A DNA stretch of 51,640 nucleotides from the NCBI GenBank assembly GCA_910587425.1, contig CAJUKU010000016.1:1-51640 (forward strand). Reading direction: 5' to 3'. A model generated the notes under the pieces. The model was not told the origin of the DNA. It saw nothing but the letters and a program-made list of their open reading frames with translations, and made no database searches. The position numbers and the translations under genes are program-made. Source of the stretch: an uncultured Muribaculaceae bacterium (lineage in GTDB: Bacteria > Bacteroidota > Bacteroidia > Bacteroidales > Muribaculaceae). Below, one piece after another: positions 17,531-25,246 of the stretch (its first letter is position 1; each line of letters starts with the position of its first letter).

Positions 17531-18205
17531 TCAGCCTACCTGGCGTCCGTCGAAGAAACGTATGATTCGGTCGGTCTGCTTAGCCTGTTCCTCATTGTGC
17601 GTCACCATGACGATGGTGCGTCCGTCTTCCTTGTTGAGGCGGTGGAGGAGATCCATTACTTCGGCACCCATCTTTGAGTCGAGGTTACCGGTCGGCTCGT
17701 CGGCAAGGATTATCTCGGGGTTGCCGACAATCGCACGTGCAACGGCTACACGCTGGCACTGACCGCCGGAGAGCTGCGAGGGCATGTGGCGCAGACGGTG
17801 TGAGAGTCCTACGCGCTCAAGCACTTCGCGCACGAGGCGTTTGCGCTCCGATTCGCTGACTCCGCTACGGTAGATGAGGGGGAGTTCGACGTTGTCCATC
17901 ACGTTGAGCGAGGGGATGAGGTGGAACGACTGGAACACGAAACCGAGGTTGGCGTTGCGGAATGCGGCGAGCTGGCTGTCCTTCATCTTGCCGGTGGTAG
18001 TTCCGTTTATGTCGACTGTACCTGATGTCGGGGTATCGAGAAGACCTATGATGTTGAGCAGAGTGGACTTACCGCAACCGGAGGGTCCCATGATCGACAC
18101 GAATTCACCTTTCTGTATCTCGAGGTTAACGTTTTCAAGCGCGAGAGTCTCGATCTCGTTTGTACGGTACACTTTGTTGATCTCTTTGAGTGTGATGATG
18201 CTCAT
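17531..18205 (-). CDS. MacB/LolD-type ABC ATPase serving the permease array
   Basis: 224 residues, a stand-alone nucleotide-binding domain: Walker A GPSGCGKST (40-48), Q-loop near FVFQSFHL, signature LSGGQ (145-149), Walker B with ILADEPTGNLD, and an H-loop in IVMVTHNEEQA. The residue after LSGGQ is Cys where most relatives, including the paralogue at 36182-36856, have Gln. It is the only ATPase gene in the array of eight permeases, so it probably docks with several of them. It lies 90 bp after the adaptor gene and 34 bp before A1. Confidence 0.94.
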   Translation of the reverse strand: MSIITLKEINKVYRTNEIETLALENVNLEIQKGEFVSIMGPSGCGKSTLLNIIGLLDTPTSGTVDINGTTTGKMKDSQLAAFRNANLGFVFQSFHLIPSLNVMDNVELPLIYRSGVSESERKRLVREVLERVGLSHRLRHMPSQLSGGQCQRVAVARAIVGNPEIILADEPTGNLDSKMGAEVMDLLHRLNKEDGRTIVMVTHNEEQAKQTDRIIRFFDGRQVG

Positions 18206-18295
18206 GATTCAGTATTGTTTTATGGTTTTTATATTTTTATGTATGTTGTTGCTCTGTGTATGAAAATCATCCCGGTTCTGGTTCTGTCCGGTGGA

Positions 18296-19552
18296 TTATT
18301 TCTTTTCGTTTATTTTGAGTTTGTTGGAGTTCGTGTAGTTCGACATGTCGCTGATCACGACGCGGTCGCCGGTGGAGAGTCCTTTCACCACCTCTACGAA
18401 TTCGTAGTTGCTGTCGCCCAGTGTGACGGGCCGCTTTTCAAGCTCATTATCGGATGTGAGGACAAACATCTGGTATTCGCCGGGACCTTTGAAATATGAT
18501 CCGTTGGGGATGCGCACTGCGTCGTCCTTGATGTCGCACATCACGAACACGTCGGTCTTGAGTCCGGAGCGGAGGCGGTCGTTGTCGTCATTGTCGAGCA
18601 TCACGGTGAAAGCTATGACGCCGTTCTTCGACAGGGGGGTGACGTTGCTTACATGTCCGTCGAGCTTCACACGACCGATGCGCACCACAGCGCGTGATCC
18701 TACGGCGACGCGGTCACCGTAGCTGTCGGCGATCTCGGCGTTGACCTTGAAGTGGGAGAGGTCGGAGATCACCGCTACCTTCTCGCCCATCGACACCTGC
18801 TTACCGATCTCATTATTAACATAGGTGAGGGTTGCGGCACGGGGGGAGAGTATGCGTGCGTCATCGAGCATGCGCTGCTTCTCGGCGAATGATTTCTGGA
18901 ATATGTCGAGCTCGAGCGCTTTCATCTGCATCTCAGCCTCGCGGACACCACGCTCGTTCTCCAGCTGCTGGCGCAGCTGCTCGAGTTCGAGCTTACCGGT
19001 ATTGTAGGCGAGCTCAGCCTCACGCACACGGTCGCCGGTGCCTGATCCAAGGCTGTCGAGACGGCGTTCGTTAGCCACCTCCACGCGCTTGCGGTTCACA
19101 TCCATCTCCTTGACTTTTATATTCATCTCAAGGTTGGTCAGGTATGTGTGGTTGTTGAGGCGTGTCTGTTCCATGCCGAGGGCAAGGCGTCGTCCTTCGT
19201 CGCGGGCATTGTCGACATCAGTCTGTGCCGACTGCAGGTCGAGCAGGAGCAGCGGTGTGCCCTGGTTCACACTGTCGCCCTCGCGGCGGTAGACCTCTAC
19301 GATCTTTGTGGCGATCGGTGAGTTGATGATCTCTTCAAATGCGGGCACAACACGTCCGGATGCGTTGACCGATGTCTCAATCGTGCCTTTGTCGGCTGAG
19401 GCGATGATGATGTCGGCGGCATTGACACTTTTGCGCATTGTGGATAGCAGCACTATCACCACAGCTATTACGGCAGCCGCGGCTATGCCCCATTTGATAA
19501 AACGCCGGCGCCGTTCGCCAGCCAGCACTTCTTTTGGTATCTCTCTGTCCAT
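18296..19552 (-). CDS. HlyD/MacA-type periplasmic adaptor, first gene of the array operon
   Basis: 418 residues: a short cytoplasmic tail, one membrane anchor (about 22-41, IAAAAVIAVVIVLL), a lipoyl-like segment split by a long coiled-coil hairpin rich in R, E, L and Q (about 120-235), and beta-barrel domains. It should bridge the inner-membrane permeases to the TolC-type channel encoded at 10810-12276. A sigma-54 promoter begins about 100 bp upstream and no other gene start intervenes, so it heads the operon. No lipobox; it is anchored by the helix. Family assignment is firm; substrate is unknown. Confidence 0.92.
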   Translation of the reverse strand: MDREIPKEVLAGERRRRFIKWGIAAAAVIAVVIVLLSTMRKSVNAADIIIASADKGTIETSVNASGRVVPAFEEIINSPIATKIVEVYRREGDSVNQGTPLLLLDLQSAQTDVDNARDEGRRLALGMEQTRLNNHTYLTNLEMNIKVKEMDVNRKRVEVANERRLDSLGSGTGDRVREAELAYNTGKLELEQLRQQLENERGVREAEMQMKALELDIFQKSFAEKQRMLDDARILSPRAATLTYVNNEIGKQVSMGEKVAVISDLSHFKVNAEIADSYGDRVAVGSRAVVRIGRVKLDGHVSNVTPLSKNGVIAFTVMLDNDDNDRLRSGLKTDVFVMCDIKDDAVRIPNGSYFKGPGEYQMFVLTSDNELEKRPVTLGDSNYEFVEVVKGLSTGDRVVISDMSNYTNSNKLKINEKK

Positions 19553-19649
19553 ACGTATGTCTGTTATTTCTCTTTTTGTTTATACGGTTTATGTATCGCC
19601 GGAAATAAAAATGTGATGATACATGCCACTCCGGCTCGCTGTATATATC

Positions 19650-19665
19650 TGCATAAAGCGTGCCA
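19650..19665 (-). promoter_or_regulatory. Sigma-54 (-24/-12) promoter of the permease array
   Basis: The minus strand reads TGGCACG, CTTT, ATGCA. The sigma-54 consensus is TGGCACG-N4-TTGCA; the GG and GC doublets have the required spacing and only one consensus base differs. Transcription would start near 19640, giving a leader of about 87 bases before the adaptor ATG at 19552. The NtrC-class activator at 4096-5445 is the natural partner. Confidence 0.8.
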
Positions 19666-19707
19666 AAAATGCCAATTGCTGTATATCAGGATGTTGTGGT
19701 TTTGGTC

Positions 19708-19755
19708 AGTGTCCGTTTTCGGACACTTTGATGCCCATAAACGTACACCGGACAC
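19708..19755. promoter_or_regulatory. Candidate enhancer site(s) upstream of the sigma-54 promoter
   Basis: A perfect dyad AGTGTCCG, TTTT, CGGACACT spans 19708-19727, centred about 78 bp upstream of the predicted start. Two more half sites in tandem, CGTACAC (19742-19748) and CGGACAC (19749-19755), follow. This position and symmetry suit binding of an NtrC-class dimer, but the binding protein is inferred. Confidence 0.5.
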
Positions 19756-19771
19756 AAAAAGAGGATACAGC

Positions 19772-19804
19772 AGCGGTGTGCCAAACAAATTTTGACACAC
19801 CGCT
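19772..19804. promoter_or_regulatory. 31-bp inverted repeat shared with the 39.3-kb locus (enhancer or terminator)
   Basis: Arms GCGGTGTGCCAAA (19773-19785) and TTTGACACACCGC (19791-19803) flank 5 bases, with one extra pair outside. The same design, GCGGTGCGTCAA to TTGACACACCGT, total 31 bp, occurs upstream of the second sigma-54 promoter (39342-39372). Here the T run on the minus strand lies about 12 bases beyond the stem, so it is not a textbook terminator. It may be both the end of the MacB operon and a distal activator site. Confidence 0.45.
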
Positions 19805-19915
19805 CTGGCAGGAAAGAGTACGACGGTACAGGGATTTTGATGAACTATCATCTGCCCGGTTTCAAACCCATATATAAAAATACCGGGCTAAGCAGGCAAC
19901 AAGGTCGTATAGTAA

Positions 19916-21133
19916 TCATTCGTATCGTATAGCTTCAATAGGATCAAGGTTGGACGCCTTTTGTGCGGGATACCATCCGAAGAATATTCCGGTGACGGTG
20001 CAGACCGCAAACGAGAGCACTACGGAGTAGATCTGTATGTAGACCGGCCAGTTGGCTATAACAGTCACGAGCCAGGAGGCTATGACGCCGACGAGGATTC
20101 CTATCACTCCGCCGGTGACGCTGATTATCACCGCTTCGATAAGGAATTGCGAGAGTATGTCGATTCCTCTTGCTCCGATCGACATGCGCAGACCGATCTC
20201 GCGGGTGCGTTCGGTCACCGAGACATACATTATGTTCATGATGCCTATGCCGCCTACAAGGAGTGATATTCCGGCGATACAGGCGAGTAGCACGGTCATC
20301 ATGTCGGAGGTGGAATTCATCATCTGGCTCAGTTCCTGTTGCGAACGGATCTCGAAATCATTGTCGGCATCCTCTTTCAGGCGGTGATTTGCGCGCAGCA
20401 CGGCTGTTATGCCGTCGATCGTCGCCTCGGTCTGTGCCTCGTCGACAGCACTGGCAAAAAGTCCCTGCAGGTAGTCGATTGCAAGTATGCGCTTCATCAC
20501 AGTGGTGTATGGAGCGAGCACTACGTCGTCCTGATCCTGACCCATGGAGTTTGTACCTTTCGATTCGAGCACTCCGATTACCGTCATAGGTATCTTACCG
20601 AAGCGGACAACGCGTCCGATAGGATCCTCGCCGTTTGTAAAGAGATTGTCGACCACGGTTTTTCCGAGTATGCAGACTTTTGCCGCCGACTTTATATCCT
20701 GGTCAGTGAATATCGTGCCGTCCTTGATCTTCAGTTTGCGGATATCTAGATAGTCGGGTGTCACTCCGTAGATGCTCGACGGGTAGTTGTTGTTGCCGTT
20801 GACGAACTGTCCGGCGGAATTTACCGACGGTGAGATAGCGGCGACACCCGGCAGATTCTGTAACGCCTCGTAATCCTCTATCTTTATGGTCTGCATGTCG
20901 TCGGCGCTCTGACGCACGCCTCCACGCTGCATGTTGCCCGGGTGGATCATAATCATGTTTGATCCCATCTCGGATATCTGCGCCTTTATGCTGTTTTTTG
21001 ATCCCTGTCCGATGGCAAGCATGGTTATCACCGAAGCGACACCTATTATTATGCCGAGCATTGTCAGGAAGCAGCGCAGCTTATTGTTGTTGAGCGCTTT
21101 CAGGGCTATTTTGAAAAGATTGGCTAATTTCAT
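19916..21133 (-). CDS. MacB-type permease subunit (FtsX family)
   Basis: 405 residues with the classic MacB membrane half: N-terminal LANLFKIALKALNNNKLR, first helix MLGIIIGVASVITMLAIG, periplasmic core (about 45-270), then three helices with GIGIMNIMYVSVTERTREIG and RMSIGARGIDI and the end FFGWYPAQKASNLDPIEAIR. The ATPase is a separate gene (21135-21881) one base upstream, unlike E. coli MacB, where both are fused. With adaptor and TolC genes upstream it completes a tripartite exporter for macrolides, lipids or peptides. The strong match to canonical MacB contrasts with the divergent permeases of the array. Confidence 0.94.
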   Translation of the reverse strand: MKLANLFKIALKALNNNKLRCFLTMLGIIIGVASVITMLAIGQGSKNSIKAQISEMGSNMIMIHPGNMQRGGVRQSADDMQTIKIEDYEALQNLPGVAAISPSVNSAGQFVNGNNNYPSSIYGVTPDYLDIRKLKIKDGTIFTDQDIKSAAKVCILGKTVVDNLFTNGEDPIGRVVRFGKIPMTVIGVLESKGTNSMGQDQDDVVLAPYTTVMKRILAIDYLQGLFASAVDEAQTEATIDGITAVLRANHRLKEDADNDFEIRSQQELSQMMNSTSDMMTVLLACIAGISLLVGGIGIMNIMYVSVTERTREIGLRMSIGARGIDILSQFLIEAVIISVTGGVIGILVGVIASWLVTVIANWPVYIQIYSVVLSFAVCTVTGIFFGWYPAQKASNLDPIEAIRYE

Positions 21134-21134
21134 G

Positions 21135-21881
21135 TCAGTCGTTGTCGGTGGGTAGTGCCTCGAACGCCTCGCGTGCTGAGGCTGGTGATGGATTTACGGT
21201 GTCGGATACCACTTTGCCGTCGCGGAGCACGATGTTGCGTGAGGAGTACATGGCGAGTTCCGGGTTGTGTGTTACGAATATTATGGTTCTTCCACGGCTA
21301 TGAAGCTCCTGAAACAGCGTGAGGATGCTGAACGAGGTGCGTGTGTCGAGGTTTCCGGTAGCCTCGTCGGCAAGTATGATCACTGGATCGTTGACGAGCG
21401 CGCGTGCGATTGCCACACGCTGCTGCTGACCGCCCGACATCTGGTTGCTCTTGTGGTACAACCGGTCATGCAACCCCACAGCCTCAAGTGCCTTGACCGC
21501 TTTCTCGCGCCGTTCGCGTGCCGAGACGGCTGAGTTGTAAAGCAGCGGCAGCTCTACGTTTTCAATAGATGTGGTTTTCGGCAGGAGGTTGTAGTTCTGA
21601 AACACAAACCCGATCTTGCGGTTGCGCGTGATGGCACGCTGGTTCTTGCTCATGGACTGTACCAACACTCCGTCGAGCATGTACTCGCCAGATGTCGGTG
21701 TGTCAAGGCATCCGAGTATGTTGAGGAGTGTTGATTTTCCGGATCCCGACGTACCCATGATCGTGACAAACTCACCTTCGGCGATTGAGAACGAGACCCC
21801 ACGCAGAGCCTTGACCCGCTCTCCGCCGACCATAAACTCGCGGCGCAGTTTATCCACACGGATTATTTCTTTGCCTTCCAT
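21135..21881 (-). CDS. MacB-type ABC ATPase subunit
   Basis: 248 residues, a single nucleotide-binding domain with Walker A GTSGSGKST, signature MSGGQQQR, Walker B IILADEATGNLD and an H-loop in IIFVTHNPELA. About 25 extra C-terminal residues (PSPASAREAFEALPTDND) go beyond the usual length of 220-230. It sits between the adaptor (5-bp gap) and the permease (1-bp gap), so subunit stoichiometry is set by one transcript. It should power the permease at 19916-21133. Confidence 0.94.
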   Translation of the reverse strand: MEGKEIIRVDKLRREFMVGGERVKALRGVSFSIAEGEFVTIMGTSGSGKSTLLNILGCLDTPTSGEYMLDGVLVQSMSKNQRAITRNRKIGFVFQNYNLLPKTTSIENVELPLLYNSAVSARERREKAVKALEAVGLHDRLYHKSNQMSGGQQQRVAIARALVNDPVIILADEATGNLDTRTSFSILTLFQELHSRGRTIIFVTHNPELAMYSSRNIVLRDGKVVSDTVNPSPASAREAFEALPTDND

Positions 21882-21886
21882 CGCAC

Positions 21887-23062
21887 TTACTTCTTATTGT
21901 TGCGTTTCGGAGGCTGCGGGGCAAACGGGCTGCGCTGTGCACCATCGCCGTTTCCGGGTGCTGCTGCGGCAGCAGAGTAGCCTACGGCAACTGTCGCGCC
22001 GTCAGTAAGTCCGCTCACGATCTGCGTGCGGATTCCGTTGCTCTCGCCGATTTTTACGATCGTAGGTACGAGCGACTGACCGTCGACCGCCCATACATAG
22101 CGCTCGTCCTTGCCGAGCTTGCTACGGTCAGCCTCGCCTGTAGGACGCGGGAGTTTCTCATCGGCAGGCTCGTTCTCAGGCTCGAATTTGAATGCCTGGG
22201 CGGGCAGTAGCAGCAGATTCTGCTCGCGTATCACGTAGATGGTAAGATTGGCTGTTAGTCCAGGTATGAGTTTGTGCTCCGGATTGGCGGCAGCCACGAC
22301 TACTTCGTAGGTGGTGACATTGCTCTCAGTGGTCGGGTTAAGGCGCACTTGCGTCACTTTTCCCTCGAAAAGGTCGTCGGGATAGGCGTCGACTGAGAAT
22401 GTAACATCCTGACCCACTTTCACGCGTCCTATATCGGCTTCGTCGACATTGCCGATCACCTGCATGTTGTCAAGATCGGCTATGGTGTAGAGGTTTGCCA
22501 CGTTCATGCTTGATACGACTGTCTGACCCACTTCCACCTCGCGTGATATGACGATGCCGTCGATCGGTGAGTATATCTCCGCGTAATTGAGGTTTTTGGC
22601 TGCGCGCACACGGTCGGCTACAGCTTTGTCGTAAGCGGTCTTCGATACCTGCAGATCTTTCTCCGATGTCTGGAATTCATAATCACTGATGAGCTTCTTG
22701 TCATGGAGTGCCTTGTCGCGGTTGTAGTTTGTAAGATTATACTCGTATGTCAGACGTGCGGACTCAACATTGGCTTCAGCGCTGTTCAGTTCCGACTGGA
22801 GAAGTGTTTTTTCGATCTCGGCTATGAGCTGACCTTTTGTCACCTCGGAATTGAAGTCGACATATAGTTTGTCAATGATTCCGGTCACTTGTGTACCGAC
22901 ATCTACTGTCGTCACAGATTCAACCTCACCGGTTGCGGTGACGGTTTCTGTAAGTTCGCCCCTCTCGGCTTTTACTGTCTCGAGTTGTATCGCGGGCTGC
23001 TTGCCGCAGGAATGCAGTATGATTCCTGCGAGTGCTACGGTTGTTAATACGGATATTTTCAT
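21887..23062 (-). CDS. MacA-type periplasmic adaptor, probable lipoprotein
   Basis: 391 residues. The N-terminus MKISVLTTVALAGIILHSC looks like a lipoprotein signal ending at a Cys, although His at -2 is unusual. The rest follows the MacA/RND-adaptor plan: barrel-sandwich strands with ETVTATGEVESVTTVDVGTQ, a helical hairpin (about 90-150), and the second lipoyl half with YSPIDGIVISREVEVGQTV. The C-terminal tail is rich in P, R, N and K and has PFAPQPPKRNNKK at its end. It joins the MacB-type pair to the outer-membrane channel at 23066-24364, whose stop lies 3 bp from this start. Confidence 0.93.
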   Translation of the reverse strand: MKISVLTTVALAGIILHSCGKQPAIQLETVKAERGELTETVTATGEVESVTTVDVGTQVTGIIDKLYVDFNSEVTKGQLIAEIEKTLLQSELNSAEANVESARLTYEYNLTNYNRDKALHDKKLISDYEFQTSEKDLQVSKTAYDKAVADRVRAAKNLNYAEIYSPIDGIVISREVEVGQTVVSSMNVANLYTIADLDNMQVIGNVDEADIGRVKVGQDVTFSVDAYPDDLFEGKVTQVRLNPTTESNVTTYEVVVAAANPEHKLIPGLTANLTIYVIREQNLLLLPAQAFKFEPENEPADEKLPRPTGEADRSKLGKDERYVWAVDGQSLVPTIVKIGESNGIRTQIVSGLTDGATVAVGYSAAAAAPGNGDGAQRSPFAPQPPKRNNKK

Positions 23063-23065
23063 GAA

Positions 23066-24364
23066 TCAGGGTAATGTGATCGTTGATGTGCGGTAAAATT
23101 CAATCATTTTCTGTCCGAGCATAGCCATATACTTGGCTTGCAGCAGAGAGTGCTGTGCCTCTACAAGATTGTTGTGGGCGGTCATCAGTTCGACAGGATT
23201 GACGAGTCCGAGGCTGAATTTCTCATTCGTGAGCTCATTGGAGAGTTGTGCGGATGTGAGCTGCTCGGCAGCGGCTGTGTAACGCGACTGTGAGGATCGG
23301 GTGTCTATGAACCAGTTCTCCACAATCTGGGCGAGCTCTGTCTGGCGTTGGTCGATATCGAGTTGCGCGTCGAGCTTCTGCACCTTGGCTCTCGCTACGG
23401 CTGATTTTGTCTGCTTATTGTTGAAAATCGGTACCGAGAGTGTTAGTCCTATAGATTCGTTGAGATTCTGTTTCATAGCCGTTCCGAAACCGATGCCGGG
23501 TGCGCCGTAGCCTGTTCCCACACCGGCATTGAGCGAAAGCCGCGGGCGACCGGATGCCTTTGCGATAGCTATGTCGAGATCCGAACCGTCGATCTCAAGT
23601 TGCAGCCCCTGGAGGCGCAGGTCGGTGGCTGTGGCAAGCCGGTAACTCTCGTTCATGTCGGGGAGCTGCGCGAGCACTTGCTCGGCTGTCCACTCAACAT
23701 CCTGCAGCTCGATATCGGTGTCTATGCCGAGTTCAAGAAGTTTCTTAAGCTCCATCCGCCGGGTGTCGTATGTCCCGCGGGCATTGACGAGATTGTAGCG
23801 GTCCTGTTCGTACTGGGCGTTAAGCTGTGCATAGTCTACCGACGATATGCGTCCCGCTTCCATCAGTCCGCGTGCGCGTTCAGCCTGTGCCTCGCTCAGC
23901 TTGACTGCCTCCTCATATATGCCGATTGATTCCTTGGCATAGAGGATGTTGAAATATACCTGCAGCAGGTCAGTCTCTATGGTGCGCATGATGTCACCGG
24001 TGTTGAGGCGGTCGATCTGTGTCTGCAGGCGGTTGCGCTTTATGGTGTTCTCGCGCTCGCCGCCATTCCAGACAGTCCATCCGGCGTTAAGTCCGTAATT
24101 GCTGCTGTAGCTGTTTTTGTTTCCGTCGGCAAATGGTGTGTTTGTGTAACCGTGTGTGGTAGCGAAGTCGAGTGTCGGTTGCCACTGGGCTTTCGCTTCC
24201 TCAAGATTGATCGACGATGTTTCCTCGCTCAGTATTGATTTGCGCAGCGAGATGTTGTGGCTGCGGGCATAGTCGACACAGTCGCCGTAGCTCCAGGTCT
24301 CGGCTCCCGCCACAGGCGCCATGCAGGCTATCAGGAGTGCGGTGATTATTTGTTGGTTGTTCAT
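23066..24364 (-). CDS. TolC-family outer-membrane channel of the MacAB system
   Basis: 432 residues with a signal peptide (MNNQQIITALLIACMAPVAGA) and TolC helical-hairpin repeats, for example SLRKSILSEETSSINLEEAKAQ near the start and HNNLVEAQHSLLQAKYM near the end. First gene of the exporter operon, 108 bp after the LytT-type regulator gene and behind a hairpin and a promoter-like box. A separate channel gene for this operon means that the three tripartite systems in the window each have their own TolC. Confidence 0.93.
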   Translation of the reverse strand: MNNQQIITALLIACMAPVAGAETWSYGDCVDYARSHNISLRKSILSEETSSINLEEAKAQWQPTLDFATTHGYTNTPFADGNKNSYSSNYGLNAGWTVWNGGERENTIKRNRLQTQIDRLNTGDIMRTIETDLLQVYFNILYAKESIGIYEEAVKLSEAQAERARGLMEAGRISSVDYAQLNAQYEQDRYNLVNARGTYDTRRMELKKLLELGIDTDIELQDVEWTAEQVLAQLPDMNESYRLATATDLRLQGLQLEIDGSDLDIAIAKASGRPRLSLNAGVGTGYGAPGIGFGTAMKQNLNESIGLTLSVPIFNNKQTKSAVARAKVQKLDAQLDIDQRQTELAQIVENWFIDTRSSQSRYTAAAEQLTSAQLSNELTNEKFSLGLVNPVELMTAHNNLVEAQHSLLQAKYMAMLGQKMIEFYRTSTITLP

Positions 24365-24394
24365 GAGTTTGTAGGAGAACTGTTATTTCTTCTG

Positions 24395-24402
24395 CAAACT
24401 TA
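24395..24402 (-). promoter_or_regulatory. Probable promoter (-7 box) of the TolC-MacAB operon
   Basis: TAAGTTTG on the minus strand fits TAnnTTTG and lies 31 bp before the TolC ATG. No good -33 TTG is present, which suits an activator-dependent promoter; the LytTR-type regulator encoded directly upstream is a candidate activator. Confidence 0.4.
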
Positions 24403-24411
24403 TATATAATA

Positions 24412-24452
24412 AGTGCCTGCTGTGAAATGTATTCAACCAACAGGCACAATTC
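24412..24452 (-). terminator. Inverted repeat after the LytT-type gene
   Basis: GTGCCTG and CAGGCAC arms enclose about 20 bases between the regulator stop (24473) and the TolC promoter box; TTATT follows on the minus strand. It could be a weak terminator or a regulator binding site. Confidence 0.4.
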
Positions 24453-24472
24453 TTCAATGAATCCCTTACGGT

Positions 24473-25246
24473 TCACTCTTTTCTTGCTGCGCCACCTATC
24501 GAGCGTGTGGCAAGATACTGTTGCAGTTTTGGCTTGTAACTGTCGCCAACAGGGAGATATGTGTCAGCGTCCATAACTATCCTTGCACGTTCGATCTGCA
24601 GCACATGGTTCATATTGACGATATATGACCGGTGTATCTGAAGGAAATCCCCTGACAGTCTGCCGAGTATAGTAGCGAACGAGCTCAGTGTGAGCAGTGG
24701 CGACGGCGACGAGGTCGTGAATATCTGCAGGTATTCGCCATATCCCTTTATGTATCGGATGTCTGTCAGATTTACACGTACATACCGGTGGTCGACCTTG
24801 ATGAATATTGATCCAGAATCGTTGACCGTCTGTGCGGTGCCTGTCGATGTCTCCTGATCATGCGTGGTTACTTCGGAATGCATCATGCGGTAGCGGTCAA
24901 GCACTTTTCCGGCAGCACGCTGGAAATCTGTGAAGTTGTAAGGTTTCAGCAGGTAGTCGACGGCTGAATAGCGGTAGCTTTCGGCTGCATAGTCGGAGTA
25001 GGCAGTGATGAATACAACCAGAGGCTGTTGCGTCAGTGCGCTCACCATCTCCATGCCGTTTATGTCAGGCATGTTTATATCGGTGAATATTACGTCGACC
25101 TCAGTCCCCAATGCCATGGTCTCCAATGCCTCGACTCCGTTGGAGTATGCTCCGGCAAGTTGCAGGAATGGAGTCTTTTCCACATAGCTGCGGAGCTTTT
25201 CGAGTGCTATCGGCTCGTCGTCAATTATTATGGTGCGGAGTTTCAT
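24473..25246 (-). CDS. LytT-type response regulator (LytTR DNA-binding domain)
   Basis: 257 residues from the Met at 25246. The reading frame is open for 33 more codons upstream, but the receiver begins at MKLRTIIIDDEP, so the internal Met is the likely start. The receiver has D9, D10 and phospho-acceptor D56 (VIFTDINMPDINGMEM); the LytTR domain has FIKVDHRYVRVNLTDIRYI and FLQIHRSYIVNMNHV. The start overlaps the kinase gene by 26 bp, a sign of coupled translation. Its position directly before the TolC-MacAB operon suggests it controls that exporter. Confidence 0.93.
   Translation of the reverse strand: MKLRTIIIDDEPIALEKLRSYVEKTPFLQLAGAYSNGVEALETMALGTEVDVIFTDINMPDINGMEMVSALTQQPLVVFITAYSDYAAESYRYSAVDYLLKPYNFTDFQRAAGKVLDRYRMMHSEVTTHDQETSTGTAQTVNDSGSIFIKVDHRYVRVNLTDIRYIKGYGEYLQIFTTSSPSPLLTLSSFATILGRLSGDFLQIHRSYIVNMNHVLQIERARIVMDADTYLPVGDSYKPKLQQYLATRSIGGAARKE

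Larger units (their letters stand above)
19553..19915. other. Control region between the MacB operon and the permease array
   Basis: A 363-bp gap without a credible gene. It holds, from low to high coordinate, the array leader, a sigma-54 promoter (19650-19665), a perfect dyad (19708-19727), further CGGACAC-like half sites (19742-19755), a long inverted repeat (19772-19804) and another 7-bp inverted repeat, GCCCGGT (19854-19860) with ACCGGGC (19882-19888), just after the MacB permease stop, which may help end that operon. Confidence 0.6.

Noticed and set aside
19765..19784. Another sigma-54-like box TGGCACA...TGCTG on the minus strand
   Set aside because: The distance between GG and GC is one base too short, and it lies inside an inverted repeat.
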